Shown: piece by piece, positions 36,100 through 46,097 of the stretch
How the letters are laid out: each line of letters opens with the position of its first letter
Numbering within the stretch: the first letter of the stretch is position 1
Source: Janibacter sp. Soil728
GTDB lineage: Bacteria > Actinomycetota > Actinomycetes > Actinomycetales > Dermatophilaceae
Length of the DNA stretch: 64,000 nucleotides
Assembly: GCF_001428305.1 (NCBI RefSeq)
Contig: NZ_LMRZ01000006.1
Span: 497,904 to 561,903, forward strand
Direction of reading: 5' to 3'
Program-made: the position numbers and the translations under genes
The notes under the pieces: generated by a model
Told to the model about the DNA's origin: nothing
The model's input: only the letters and a program-made list of their open reading frames with translations
Database searches by the model: none

Positions 36100-37785
36100 A
36101 TGCACGCACGCACGGCCTGGGGCGCGCTCCTCGCGCTGACGATGACCGTGGGCGGCTGCTCCGTCCTCGGGGGCGACTCCCCCACGAGCACCACCGCCAG
36201 CACCACGCCCGCGCCGTCGAGCACCCCGGCGGAGACCGCCGTGCAGACCTTCACCCCGCCGAAGGAGGGCCGCGACTGGGTCGTCGTCGCGAAGGACCCC
36301 GCGGACACGCAGGGCATCGCGACCGCCCTCAAGAGCGACGGGCTGGCCCTCACCTCGATCAACCCGGCCATCGGCATGGTCACCCTGCGCAGCCCCGACG
36401 ACGACGTGCAGGAGCAGGCGTTGGGGATCGACGGGGTCTCCGCGGCCGTCACCGACCGCAGCGCGGGTTGGACCCCGGACGAGCCCCAGCTGCCCACCGC
36501 GGGCGACCTCACCCCGGCGAAGGACATCCCGGCGCCGCCCTCGGCCCCTGACGGCGGAGACCCCTTCGACGGTTGGCTCTGGGGCACCGCCGCCATCGAC
36601 GTCGCCGGTGCGCACGAGGTGACCACCGGCCGTCGTGAGGTGCGGGTCGGCGTCATCGACACCGGCATCGACGCCACCCACCCCGACCTCGCGCCCGTGC
36701 TCGACACGGGCCTGTCGCGGTCCTTCGCCACCGACATGCCCGACATCGACGGGCCCTGCGAGGTCGACAGCTGCGTCGACCCCGTCGGCGTGGACGACGG
36801 CGGGCACGGCACCCACGTCGCCGGCACGATCGCCGCCGCGGCCAACGGGCTGGGCGTCACCGGCGTCGCGCCGGGCGTGACCCTCGTGGACCTACGGGCC
36901 GGCCAGGATGCTGGGCTGTTCTTCATCGGCCCCACGGTCAACGCCCTGACCTATGCCGCCGACCAACGCCTCGACGTGGTCAACATGAGCTACTTCGTCG
37001 ACCCGTGGCTCGTCGCCTGCCGCGGTGGGGCGCAAGAGGACTCGCCCGAGGAGGCAGCCTTCCAGGATGTCGCGATCGAGCTCATGCACCGCGCCTACGA
37101 CCTCACGGACAAGGCCGGTGTGACGATCGTCAGCTCGGCCGGCAACGAAGGCGCCGACGTCGGCGCCGCAGGCACTGACGAGACGAGCCCCGACTACGGC
37201 GGAGTGGCACACGACCGCACGGTGGACCCCACGAGCTGCGAGCGCCTCCCGCTCGACGGTGAGCACGTCATCGGCGTCGCCTCGGTCGACGAGGACGGTG
37301 CCCGCTCGACCTTCTCCAACTGGACCTCCGACCCGAGCGACCGCCGGATCGACATCGCGGCACCCGGCGGTCAGGAGCCGGACGGCCGCGGAGGCATCCT
37401 CTCCGCGATGCCGCGTGACCTCGCCCGCACCGAGGGTGCCATCGACGACGACGGACGGGTCACCGAGTCCGGCAACCAGCGGGTCGTGCGCAGCTGCCCC
37501 GACGGCATCGGCGACACCGACCCGGACCCCGACGAGCGCTGCGGGCTCTACACCTGGCTGCAGGGGACGTCGATGGCCTCACCACACGTCGCCGGGGTCG
37601 CCGCCCTGGTCATCAGTGCCCACGGCGAGCGCATGCGGCCCGACGACGTCGCGGCGAAGCTGGGGAAGAGCGCGACCGACGAGCCCTGCCCGGCCGACGA
37701 GGGCGCCGTCACCTGCGAGGGGACGACGCAGCTCAACGGGATCTTCGGCGAGGGCATCGTCGACGCGGCTGCAGCGGTGCGCTAG
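36100..37785 (+). CDS. Lipid-anchored subtilisin-like (S8) serine protease
   Basis: 561 residues. Lipobox VGGC (Cys20), then a Thr/Ser/Pro linker and a prodomain-like region (about 55-125). The catalytic domain has Asp187 in VIDTGID, His236 in GHGTHVAG and Ser491 in GTSMASPHVAG. Several Cys in the later half (for example DPTSCERLP, EPCPADEGAVTCE) could form disulfides outside the membrane. Substrate unknown. It converges on the MarP-like protease gene and shares its final CTAG with it. Confidence 0.92.
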   Translation: MHARTAWGALLALTMTVGGCSVLGGDSPTSTTASTTPAPSSTPAETAVQTFTPPKEGRDWVVVAKDPADTQGIATALKSDGLALTSINPAIGMVTLRSPDDDVQEQALGIDGVSAAVTDRSAGWTPDEPQLPTAGDLTPAKDIPAPPSAPDGGDPFDGWLWGTAAIDVAGAHEVTTGRREVRVGVIDTGIDATHPDLAPVLDTGLSRSFATDMPDIDGPCEVDSCVDPVGVDDGGHGTHVAGTIAAAANGLGVTGVAPGVTLVDLRAGQDAGLFFIGPTVNALTYAADQRLDVVNMSYFVDPWLVACRGGAQEDSPEEAAFQDVAIELMHRAYDLTDKAGVTIVSSAGNEGADVGAAGTDETSPDYGGVAHDRTVDPTSCERLPLDGEHVIGVASVDEDGARSTFSNWTSDPSDRRIDIAAPGGQEPDGRGGILSAMPRDLARTEGAIDDDGRVTESGNQRVVRSCPDGIGDTDPDPDERCGLYTWLQGTSMASPHVAGVAALVISAHGERMRPDDVAAKLGKSATDEPCPADEGAVTCEGTTQLNGIFGEGIVDAAAAVR

Positions 37786-38987
37786 GCCGCGCAGGAGCCG
37801 GTGCCGACCGCCGACGTGGCGCGCACGCCCTCCTCGACGACGGGGCGCGTCTCGTCGAGGGTGAGGACATAGCCCGTGCCGTCGTCGCTGACGGACTTGG
37901 CGAAGACCGTGCCGACGACCTGGCCGCTGGCCGACAGGAGCGGGCCGCCGGAGTTGCCGTGCTCGACCCGGGCGCTCACGGCGTAGAGGTCGCGCGTCAC
38001 GCCGGGGGTGCCGTCGATCGCCGTCCCCCGGGCCTGGATGCGCTCGCGCACGCGGCCGGCCTCGACGTCGTAGGGACCGCTGAGCGGGAAGCCCGCGACG
38101 GCGACGGAGTCACCTCGCGTCAGGTCCGGCCCCGAAGGGAGGGGCGCTGCCTGCAGCTCCGGGACGGCCAGGACGGCGACGTCCCGGTCCGGGTCGAAGG
38201 CGACGACTGTCGCTGCGAGGGCTGCACCGGTGCCACCGACCCGGACCGTGGGGCTGCTCGTCCCGGCGACGACGTGGGCATTGGTGACGACCCTCTGCGG
38301 CGCGACGACCCACCCGCTGCCCGACGAGCCGCGACCGCAGGCCGGGGCCAGCGCGGTGACCTCGACGACCGACGCCGCGGCCGCCTCGACGCCCCGGCCC
38401 TCGACGACTCCGGGCTCGGGTGGCTCGACCGCACGGATGGGTTCGCGACCGACGCCGGAGAAGACCCGCGGCAGCCCGTCGGTGGCCAGCCGCTGGTAGG
38501 CGCTCGACAGCGCCCGGTCGGTGCCGGCGGGCATGGCCCGGTCGATCTGCTGCAGGACGCGTGAGCCGCTGAGCCACGTCGGCGAGGGCGAGGGGTGGGC
38601 GGCGACCACGGCTGCCGCCATCAACCAGACGACGGCCGATCCGACGACCAGCGCCGCAACCCCACCGAGCAGCGAGTCGACGAGCCGGGTGGGGCCATGG
38701 GTGACCCGGGTGCGCCAGCGGGCGCCGATCAGGGCGCCGATGCTCTGCCCGATGCCGGCCGCGACGACCGTCCCGACGACGAGGAGGACGACCTGCGCCA
38801 CCGGGCCACCAGCGGTCGCCGACCACTGGGCGAAGACCCAGGGAAGTCCCCACAGGGCGAGCAGCCCGCCAGCGACCATGCCGACGATGGACAGCAGGCC
38901 GGCGACGAGGCCGGAGCGGTACATGCCGATCACGTAGGCGGCGAGCACGAGCAGCAGGACGAGGTCCAGGATCGTCGAGTGGGTCAT
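37782..38987 (-). CDS. MarP-like membrane serine protease (CvpA + trypsin-like)
   Basis: 401 residues. Four membrane segments in about residues 5-130 form a CvpA-type domain; an extracytoplasmic chymotrypsin-like domain follows, with His238 (TNAHVV), Asp269 (DRDVAVL) and Ser346 (GNSGGPL). Two cysteines (Cys217 and near the C terminus) could pair as in MarP, where a disulfide supports activity. MarP (Rv3671c) is needed for acid and oxidative stress tolerance and acts on cell-wall hydrolases. Start ATG 38987. Confidence 0.9.
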   Translation of the reverse strand: MTHSTILDLVLLLVLAAYVIGMYRSGLVAGLLSIVGMVAGGLLALWGLPWVFAQWSATAGGPVAQVVLLVVGTVVAAGIGQSIGALIGARWRTRVTHGPTRLVDSLLGGVAALVVGSAVVWLMAAAVVAAHPSPSPTWLSGSRVLQQIDRAMPAGTDRALSSAYQRLATDGLPRVFSGVGREPIRAVEPPEPGVVEGRGVEAAAASVVEVTALAPACGRGSSGSGWVVAPQRVVTNAHVVAGTSSPTVRVGGTGAALAATVVAFDPDRDVAVLAVPELQAAPLPSGPDLTRGDSVAVAGFPLSGPYDVEAGRVRERIQARGTAIDGTPGVTRDLYAVSARVEHGNSGGPLLSASGQVVGTVFAKSVSDDGTGYVLTLDETRPVVEEGVRATSAVGTGSCAA

Positions 38988-39113
38988 GGCTGCGCTCCTC
39001 GGGGCGGGGCTGCCGCGAAGGGAGCGGCGCGCACCCAACCCATCACACCCTGCTGGGAGCGGGCTGGCGGTGGGCGAGGAGGGACTCGACCCGGCACCCT
39101 GGTCGACGGTCGA

Positions 39114-39806
39114 TCACATGTCGCGGTACCGCTTGGCCGCGTCGAGGGCGGTCCGCAGCACCTCGGCCGTGGCGGGACGGGCAGACCAGTCGGGATGGGA
39201 CTCACCCGGCTGCACGTACGGCATGACGTAGGCAGTGGTGTCGCGCTGGTAGCGCCATCCCTCGGCCAGCGGCCCGACGTCGAGCGCGTCGTACCCGATG
39301 GCGTCGAAGAACTGGCCGACCGTCTGCTTGGCGGCCGCGTCGTCACCCGCGATCGCCAGGGTGGATCGATCCGGGTCGCTCGCGGGTCGCGGGAGTGCAG
39401 CGAGGTGGTCGACGTAGATGTTGTTGAAGCCCTTGACGACACGGGAGCCGGCCAGGTGCTCCTGCAGCAGCTCGCTCGTCGTCGTGGACTCTGCATCGAG
39501 CTCCTCGATGCGCCCGTCCCGGTCCGGGTAGTAGTTGTTGGTGTCGATCACGACCTTGCCCTGCAGCGGCTCGACGGGAACCTGTCGATAGCTGCTGAGC
39601 GGCACCGTCACGACGGCGACGTCCGCCGCCTCCGCGGCCTCGGCAGCGGTTGCCGCTCGCGCACGGGGACCGAGCGACTCGACGAGGGCCGTCAGCGTCT
39701 CCGGCCCTCGGCTGTTGCTGACGACGACGTCGTATCCGGCCGCCACCGCCAACCGCGCCACGGTGCTGCCGATGTTGCCACTGCCGATGAGTCCGATCGT
39801 TGTCAT
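39114..39806 (-). CDS. NADPH-dependent F420 reductase-like protein
   Basis: 230 residues with a single N-terminal Rossmann domain, IGLIGSGNIGSTVARLAVAAG, the arrangement of F420-dependent NADP reductases (written in two blocks: IGLIGSGNIGS and VARLAVAAG). The NSRGPET segment fits NADPH 2'-phosphate recognition. DTNNYYPDRDG and GFNNIYVDHL resemble the family core. Whether it uses F420 cannot be told from sequence. Stands alone between MarP and tRNA-Lys. Confidence 0.78.
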   Translation of the reverse strand: MTTIGLIGSGNIGSTVARLAVAAGYDVVVSNSRGPETLTALVESLGPRARAATAAEAAEAADVAVVTVPLSSYRQVPVEPLQGKVVIDTNNYYPDRDGRIEELDAESTTTSELLQEHLAGSRVVKGFNNIYVDHLAALPRPASDPDRSTLAIAGDDAAAKQTVGQFFDAIGYDALDVGPLAEGWRYQRDTTAYVMPYVQPGESHPDWSARPATAEVLRTALDAAKRYRDM

Positions 39807-39924
39807 GACTGCGTCAAGCGAAGAACCGGCCAGCCCATTCCACGAGGACCGGACTCGGGTCCTCGTGGACCCGGTTCCGGGTTGGCACGGGTGATGGTGG
39901 CGTTGCCGGGTTCGCGCGGATCGG

Positions 39925-39996
39925 TGGGCCCCGTGGGACTCGAACCCACAACCTACGGATTAAAAGTCCGCAGCTCTACCATTGAGCTAGAGGCCC
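39925..39996 (-). tRNA. tRNA-Lys (anticodon UUU)
   Basis: Complete cloverleaf of 72 bases: 7-bp acceptor GGGCCTC/GGGGCCC with one G-U pair, D arm GCTC/GAGC, anticodon stem GCGGA/TCCGT around CTTTTAA, and T arm GTGGG-TTCGAGT-CCCAC. No encoded CCA. A TACGCT -10-like box lies upstream on the minus strand (40010-40015). Confidence 0.95.
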
Positions 39997-40110
39997 GCGT
40001 GGCGTCGAAAGCGTAACGGAGCCGCGCCCATGGACGGACCGGACGGCCGCCCCTTATGGTCGGGAGAGCGCCTCGGTCCCCGCGGTGGCTATGACGAAGC
40101 GAGGCTGCGG

Positions 40111-40409
<299 letters not shown>

Positions 40410-40413
<4 letters not shown>

Positions 40414-40865
40414 TCCCCGGCGAGATCCGCGCCGCATCAGACCAGCCCATCGAGCTCAACAGCGGGCTCGACTCCCGCACGCTGGTGATGTGCAACGACG
40501 GCGACCGGCCGATCCAGGTCGGCTCGCACCTGCACCTGCCCGCTGCCAACCCGGCCCTCGGGTTCGACCGCGAGGCCGCCCAGGGCTATCGCCTGGACAT
40601 CCCCTCGGGCACGTCGGTGCGCTTCGAGCCCGGGGTCAGCAAGACCGTCGGACTGGTCGCGCTCGGCGGTCGCCGCGAGGTCCCCGGCCTGCAGCTGATG
40701 GAGCACAAGGACCTGCCGCGGCACGAGCGTGAGCCGCGGCCCGTGGTGCCCTTCGGCACTCCCGGCACGGAGACGGAGACCCCCCATGTCGCCCGCGCGA
40801 CCCGGGTCAGGCTGAGCGACGAGACGGCCGACGAGGTCGAGGCCAAGGAGGACGAGCAGCCGTGA
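40410..40865 (+). CDS. ureB: Urease beta subunit
   Basis: 151 residues: the conserved beta-barrel core (about 1-110, MIPGEI..., [28 protein letters not shown]) plus a C-terminal acidic extension of about 35 residues ending EAKEDEQP, longer than in many species. Assembles with UreA and UreC. Coupled on both sides by 4-base overlaps. Confidence 0.96.
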
Positions 40866-42571
40866 GCCGCATGGACCGCCGCGAGTACGTGAGCATGTAC
40901 GGCCCGTCGAAGGGCGACCAGGTGCGCCTCGGCGACACCGACCTGTGGATCCAGGTCGAGGAGGACCGCACGGTCGGCGGTGACGAGATGGGCTTCGGGG
41001 GTGGCAAGACCATCCGCGAGTCGATGGGTCAGGCCCTGACGAGTCGCTCCGAGGGCGCCCTCGACCTGGTGATCACCAATGTCGTCGTCCTCGATCACTG
41101 GGGCATCGTCCGCGGCGACGTCGGCATCCGCGACGGCCGCATCGTCGCGATCGGCAAGTCCGGCAACCCTGACGTCATGGACGGGGTGCACCCCGATCTC
41201 ATCGTCGGCCCCGGGACCGACGCGATCGCCGGCGAGGGCAAGATCCTCACCGCGGGCGCGGTCGACACCCACGTGCACTACCTGCACGAGACCGAGATGC
41301 TCGAGGCGCTGGCCACCGGCACGACCACCGTCGTCGGTGGCGGCACCGGTCCGACCGAGGGCTCCAAGGCCACCACCGTCACCCCCGGTGCGTGGTCGCT
41401 GACGATGATGCACCGCGCCTTCGACCACATCCCGCTCAACGTCATCTTCCTGAGCAAGGGCAACACGGTCAGCATGAAGTCGCTCGAGGAGGACGCGCTC
41501 GCCGGTGCAGGCGGCTACAAGGTGCACGAGGACTGGGGCGCGACCCCGGCCGCGATCGATGCGGCACTGCGCGCCTCGGACGCCTTCGGGCTGCAGGTCG
41601 CCCTCCACGCCGACAGCCTCAACGAGACCGGCTACGTCCAGCACACGCTCGATGCGATCGCCGGGCGCGGGATCCACGTCTTCCACTCCGAGGGAGCGGG
41701 CGGTGGTCACGCTCCGGACATCATCATCACGGCTGGTGAGGCCAATGTGCTGCCCGCCTCGACCAACCCGACGCTGCCGCACACGGTCAACACCGTCGCG
41801 GAGCACCTCGACATGCTCATGGTCGCCCACCACCTGAACCCCCGCATCCCCGAGGACCTCGCCTTCGCGGAGTCGCGGATCCGGGAGACGACGATGGCCG
41901 CCGAGGACATCCTCCAGGACATGGGTGCCATCTCGATCACGTCCTCCGACGCGCAGGCGATGGGCCGCATCGGCGAGCTGATCTCCCGCACCTGGCAGGT
42001 GGCCCACGTGATGAAGCACCGGCGCGGATCCCTGGGGACCTCGCTGCCCGCCGACAACGAGCGGGCCCGCCGGTACGTCGCCAAGTACACGATCTGCCCG
42101 GCGGTCGCCCACGGCATCGACCACGAGGTCGGCTCCGTCGAGCCCGGCAAGATGGCCGACCTCGTCCTGTGGGACCCGGCCTTCTTCGGCATCCGCCCGG
42201 CCTCGGTCATCAAGGGAGGCGCCATCGTCAGCGCCGCCCTCGGTGATCCCAACGGCGCCATCCCCACGCCGCAGCCCGTCTTCATGCGCCCGACCTTCGC
42301 GGCGGCGCCCGGCTCGGCACCGCACCTGGCCACCTCCTTCGTCTCCCCGCTCGCGATCGAGGACGGGCTCGGCGATCGGCTCGGGCTGACCCGGCGCCTC
42401 ACCGCTGTCCGGCCGACCCGTGCGATCGGCAAGGCGGACATGCCCAACAACACCGCGCTGCCGCGCATCGAGGTCGACCCGGAGACCTTCGCCATCACCG
42501 TGGACGGCGAGACGGTGCGCCCGCAGCCCGTCGACGTCGTGCCGCTCGCCCAGCGCTACCTGATGTTCTGA
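40862..42571 (+). CDS. ureC: Urease alpha (catalytic) subunit
   Basis: 569 residues from GTG 40862. Nickel ligands: His137 and His139 (DTHVHY), carbamylated Lys220 (YKVHEDWG), His249 (LHADSLNE), His275 ([13 protein letters not shown]) and Asp363 (SSDAQAMGR). The catalytic flap His323 is present, but the preceding flap Cys of most ureases is Ala322 (MVAHHL). Cys-to-Ala enzymes are known to retain activity with altered pH and inhibitor response, so the enzyme should work. The core is otherwise standard. Confidence 0.97.
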   Translation: MSRMDRREYVSMYGPSKGDQVRLGDTDLWIQVEEDRTVGGDEMGFGGGKTIRESMGQALTSRSEGALDLVITNVVVLDHWGIVRGDVGIRDGRIVAIGKSGNPDVMDGVHPDLIVGPGTDAIAGEGKILTAGAVDTHVHYLHETEMLEALATGTTTVVGGGTGPTEGSKATTVTPGAWSLTMMHRAFDHIPLNVIFLSKGNTVSMKSLEEDALAGAGGYKVHEDWGATPAAIDAALRASDAFGLQVALHADSLNETGYVQHTLDAIAGRGIHVFHSEGAGGGHAPDIIITAGEANVLPASTNPTLPHTVNTVAEHLDMLMVAHHLNPRIPEDLAFAESRIRETTMAAEDILQDMGAISITSSDAQAMGRIGELISRTWQVAHVMKHRRGSLGTSLPADNERARRYVAKYTICPAVAHGIDHEVGSVEPGKMADLVLWDPAFFGIRPASVIKGGAIVSAALGDPNGAIPTPQPVFMRPTFAAAPGSAPHLATSFVSPLAIEDGLGDRLGLTRRLTAVRPTRAIGKADMPNNTALPRIEVDPETFAITVDGETVRPQPVDVVPLAQRYLMF

Positions 42572-42572
42572 G

Positions 42573-43253
42573 GTGCCGGTGGACACCGCCGATCTCGGCG
42601 CTCTGCTCCTCGCGGACGCCCGGCTCCCGACGGGCGCCCACGCGCACTCCGCCGGGCTCGAACCCGCGCTCGTGGCCGGTCTGCGCGCGGACCGGGTCCC
42701 GGCGTACATCGACAGCCGGCTGCGCACCGTCGCGCTGGTCGAGGCCTCCGCCGCAGCCCTGACACTGCGACTCGTGCGCAGCGACCCCTCGGCCTCGCTG
42801 CGGGTCCAGGACGAGCTGCTCGCCCGCATGCCCACGGCACCCTCCCGACGCGCGTCGCAGCTCCTCGGACGCGGCCTGCACCGGCTGGCGGTCCGGCTCT
42901 GGGGGGACCACCCGGCCGTCCGGGGCATGGCCGGCCTCGACGGACCACCGCTGCGGCCCATCGCCCTCGGGGTCGTCGCGGCCGCGCTCGGCATGCGCGA
43001 GGAGCAGGTCGCCCGGGCCAGCCTCTACGACGACGTGCAGACCATCACGGCGGCGGCGCTCAAGCTGCTCCCCGTCGACCCCACGGACGCCACCGCGTGG
43101 CTGCTCGCGAGCGCGCCGGCCCTCGAGGCCGGGGTCGCTGCCGCGCTCCTCGTCGACGACGACCCGACGCACCTGCCCGCACACACCGCACCACTGGTCG
43201 AGCAGCACGCGCTCGACCACCACACGAGAACCAGGAGGATCTTCGTTGCCTGA
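42573..43253 (+). CDS. ureF: Urease accessory protein UreF
   Basis: 226 residues from GTG 42573 (GTG 42579 is an alternative). Helical protein that works with UreD and UreG as a GTPase-activating-like scaffold for nickel insertion. Visible family features are [20 protein letters not shown] near the start and the [11 protein letters not shown] and [16 protein letters not shown] segments later. The stop overlaps the start of ureG. An aggagg site for ureG lies inside its last codons. Confidence 0.9.
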   Translation: MPVDTADLGALLLADARLPTGAHAHSAGLEPALVAGLRADRVPAYIDSRLRTVALVEASAAALTLRLVRSDPSASLRVQDELLARMPTAPSRRASQLLGRGLHRLAVRLWGDHPAVRGMAGLDGPPLRPIALGVVAAALGMREEQVARASLYDDVQTITAAALKLLPVDPTDATAWLLASAPALEAGVAAALLVDDDPTHLPAHTAPLVEQHALDHHTRTRRIFVA

Positions 43254-43971
43254 CACATCCCAGCGTCCGCTCCGTCTCGGGGTGGCCGGCCCCGTCGGGA
43301 CCGGCAAGAGCACCCTCATCGCGACCCTGTGCCGCGAGCTGTCCGCGCAGTACGAGATGGCGGTCGTCACCAATGACATCTACACCGACGAGGACGCACG
43401 GTTGCTGCGCTCCGCCGGCGTGCTGCCCGTCGAGCGGATCACGGCGGTCGAGACCGGCGCCTGCCCGCACACCGCGATCCGCGACGACGTGACCGCCAAC
43501 CTGCTGGCCGTGGAGGATCTCGAGCAGGCCTTCGACCCGCTCGACCTCGTCGTCATCGAGAGCGGCGGCGACAACCTCACCGCCACCTTCAGCCCCGCAC
43601 TCGTCGATGCCCAGCTCTTCGTCCTCGACGTCGCCGGCGGCGGCGACGTGGCCCGCAAGGGGGGCCCGGGCGTCGAGCGAGCCGACCTGCTCATCATCAA
43701 CAAGACCGACCTGGCACCCCACGTCGGCGTGGACGTCGAGCAGATGGTCACCGATGGCAGCGCGGCCCGAGGTGGTCTGCCCGTGCTGGCGCTCAGCCAG
43801 TCCTCGCCCGAGGCGGTCGCCCGCCTGCGCGAGTGGGTGGTCGCCCTCATCGAGAGCCACCGAGCCGGTGAGCACACGCCGCAGGACCCCGGGCCGATGG
43901 CGCCGCACTTCCACGCGGACGCGACCGAACCGCACTCCCACGCCGAGCCCCACGGGCACCCCCACCCGTGA
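43246..43971 (+). CDS. ureG: Urease accessory GTPase UreG with His-rich C-terminal tail
   Basis: 241 residues from TTG 43246, preceded by AGGAGG 7 bases upstream. P-loop GPVGTGKST (about 15-23), the Cys-Pro-His metal motif [18 protein letters not shown] and the G4 motif NKTD are intact. The C terminus adds a tail with seven His in its last 21 residues ([18 protein letters not shown]...). Hydrolyses GTP to deliver nickel to urease. No ureE in the operon, so the tail may replace the missing nickel donor; that is inference. Confidence 0.95.
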   Translation: MPDTSQRPLRLGVAGPVGTGKSTLIATLCRELSAQYEMAVVTNDIYTDEDARLLRSAGVLPVERITAVETGACPHTAIRDDVTANLLAVEDLEQAFDPLDLVVIESGGDNLTATFSPALVDAQLFVLDVAGGGDVARKGGPGVERADLLIINKTDLAPHVGVDVEQMVTDGSAARGGLPVLALSQSSPEAVARLREWVVALIESHRAGEHTPQDPGPMAPHFHADATEPHSHAEPHGHPHP

Positions 43972-44717
43972 CCGGCCCCGCGCCGGCGCGGGTCGTCGTC
44001 GAGCGGGTCGGGGGCCGTACCCGGATCACGGAGCTGGTCGCCAGCCAGTACCTCCGCCCCCGCCTGCTCGGCGGCGACCGCGAGCTTCCCCGGGTGGCCC
44101 TCGTCGCCAACTGCGCCTCCCTGCTCGCCGGTGACGACCTGCACCTCGACGTGCGGGTGGGCGCCGGCGCCCACCTCGAGCTCGTCGAGCCCTCGGGGAC
44201 GGTGGCCTACAACGGGCGCGGCGGCCTGGCCCGCTGGTCGGCACGGGTGCGGGTCGAGGAGGAGGCGAGGTTCGTCTGGGGGGCCGCCCCCTTCGTCATC
44301 GCGCAGGGTGCCCAGGTGCACCGCAGCACCACCCTCTACCTGGAGCGGGGCGCCGTCGGCCTGGTCCGCGAGACCCTCGTGCTCGGTCGCAGCGGCGAGC
44401 AGGGCGGCGACCTGCGCTCCACCCTGCGCGCCGACCTCGAGGGGCGCCCCCTCTTCGTGGAGTCGCTCACGCTCGACGACGTGCGACTCAGCAGCTCTCC
44501 CGCGGTGCTCGGCAGCGCACGCGTCCTCGACACCGTGGCGCTGCTCGGCCTGCGGCCGGACGAGCTCGCGGACCCGCACGAGACCCACCTGCACGGGCCG
44601 GGAGCCCTCCGCCGCGAGCTGAGCGAGCAGGCCCACCTGACCGAGGCACTCGTGCGCCCGACCTGGGTGCGGTGGCGGGATCTGGTCACCCTGGGCACGC
44701 CCTCTTTGCCCGCGTGA
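43968..44717 (+). CDS. ureD: Urease accessory protein UreD
   Basis: 249 residues from GTG 43968, overlapping the ureG stop. Predicted beta-rich UreD/UreH scaffold with [17 protein letters not shown] and the [14 protein letters not shown] segment. Binds urease apoenzyme and recruits UreF-UreG. Last gene of ureABCFGD; it ends 66 bases before an unrelated dehydrogenase gene. Confidence 0.9.
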   Translation: MTGPAPARVVVERVGGRTRITELVASQYLRPRLLGGDRELPRVALVANCASLLAGDDLHLDVRVGAGAHLELVEPSGTVAYNGRGGLARWSARVRVEEEARFVWGAAPFVIAQGAQVHRSTTLYLERGAVGLVRETLVLGRSGEQGGDLRSTLRADLEGRPLFVESLTLDDVRLSSSPAVLGSARVLDTVALLGLRPDELADPHETHLHGPGALRRELSEQAHLTEALVRPTWVRWRDLVTLGTPSLPA

Positions 44718-44783
44718 CGTGATGTGGGGCACAGTGGACTGGTTGCCGCGGAGACCCTGCGGCCCGTTGCCCGAGAGGACGCC

Positions 44784-46040
44784 ATGAGCACCCCAACCCC
44801 CGCCCCCCAGAAGGTCGCCGTCATCGGCGCCGGCATGGTCGGACTGTCGACCGCGTGGTTCCTGCAGGAGCAGGGGGTCGAGGTCGAGGTCTTCGACCGA
44901 GAGGGGGTCGCCGCCGGCTCCTCGTGGGGCAACGCCGGGTGGATCACGCCTGGCATCTCCACCCCGCTGCCGGACCCCGCGGTCCTCTCCTACGGGATCA
45001 AGGCCGTCATCTCCCCCGCGTCACCCGTCTACGTCCCCGTGACCGGCGACCCGCGGCTGCTGAAGTTCCTGGCAGCCTTCACGCGCAACAGCACGATGCG
45101 CCGCTGGAGCCGCTCGATGCGCTCGCTCGTGCCGATCAACGGCCACGCCCTTCCCGCCTTCGACGACCTGGCCGCAGGCGGCGTGAGCTCCCCTGCCCAC
45201 GAGGCCCGTTCGTTCGTCGCGGGCTACGAGACGCGGGCCGAGTCCGAGTTCCTGCTGACCGAGCTCGAGCACATCGCCGACTCCGGTCAGGACGTGGGCT
45301 TCGAGGTCCTCTCCGGCGACGAGGTGCGCGCCGCGGAGCCGACCTTCTCCGACCGCATCGGCGCCGGGATCCGGCTGCTCGGGCAGCGCTACGTGAACCC
45401 CGGCGAGTTCGTCGCCGCCCTCGCCGACTCCGTGCTGGCCCGCGGCGGCAAGATCCACGAGGCTGCCCGGGTCACCGGCATCATCGACGAGGCGAAGGGG
45501 GTGCGCCTGGCCCTCCACCAGGCCGGCACCCAGTCCTTCGACAGCGTCGTCGTCGCCACGGGCACCTGGCTGGACGACCTCGTGCGGCCCTTCGGTGTGC
45601 GCATGCACGTCCAGGCCGGGCGTGGGTACAGCTTCAGCGTGCCGATCGACCACCAGCCCAAGGGACCCGTATACCTCCCCGCGCAGCGCGTGGCGTGCAC
45701 GCCGCTCGGCGACCGGCTGCGGGTGGCCGGGATGATGGAGTTCCGCAAGCCCGAGGCAGCGCTCGACCCGCGCCGCATCGACGCGATCGTCGATGCCGCC
45801 CGCCCCTTCCTCACCGGGGTCGACCTCGACGACCGGCAGGACGAGTGGGTCGGCTCGCGCCCGTGCACCTCCGACGGGCTGCCCCTCATCGGGGCCACGA
45901 GCTCTCGCCGCGTGCACGTCGCCGGCGGTCACGGGATGTGGGGCATGACCCTCGGGCCGGCCACCGGCCGCCTCCTCGCCCAGTCGATCGTGACGGGCCG
46001 ACCCGCCCCCGAGCTGACCCCCTTCGACCCGCTGCGGTGA
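44784..46040 (+). CDS. D-amino acid dehydrogenase-like FAD oxidoreductase (DadA family)
   Basis: 418 residues from ATG 44784. DadA/DAO-type FAD fold: VAVIGAGMVGLSTAWFLQEQ at the N terminus, SSWGNAGWITPG next, and C-terminal HVAGGHGMWGMTLGPATGRL. The family oxidises D-amino acids to keto acids and ammonia, passing electrons to the quinone pool. Gene lies directly after the urease operon; a joint nitrogen role is possible but not shown. Substrate not predictable. Confidence 0.85.
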   Translation: MSTPTPAPQKVAVIGAGMVGLSTAWFLQEQGVEVEVFDREGVAAGSSWGNAGWITPGISTPLPDPAVLSYGIKAVISPASPVYVPVTGDPRLLKFLAAFTRNSTMRRWSRSMRSLVPINGHALPAFDDLAAGGVSSPAHEARSFVAGYETRAESEFLLTELEHIADSGQDVGFEVLSGDEVRAAEPTFSDRIGAGIRLLGQRYVNPGEFVAALADSVLARGGKIHEAARVTGIIDEAKGVRLALHQAGTQSFDSVVVATGTWLDDLVRPFGVRMHVQAGRGYSFSVPIDHQPKGPVYLPAQRVACTPLGDRLRVAGMMEFRKPEAALDPRRIDAIVDAARPFLTGVDLDDRQDEWVGSRPCTSDGLPLIGATSSRRVHVAGGHGMWGMTLGPATGRLLAQSIVTGRPAPELTPFDPLR

Positions 46041-46097
46041 CGGGCGACACGTCCCCTCGACGTGACGGCCCGTTACCGATCCGTTACCTTCGAGGGG

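Noticed and set aside
40586..42994. 802-codon minus-strand frame over ureB-ureC-ureF
   Set aside because: Antisense to intact urease genes; low-complexity Arg/Gly/Asp composition.
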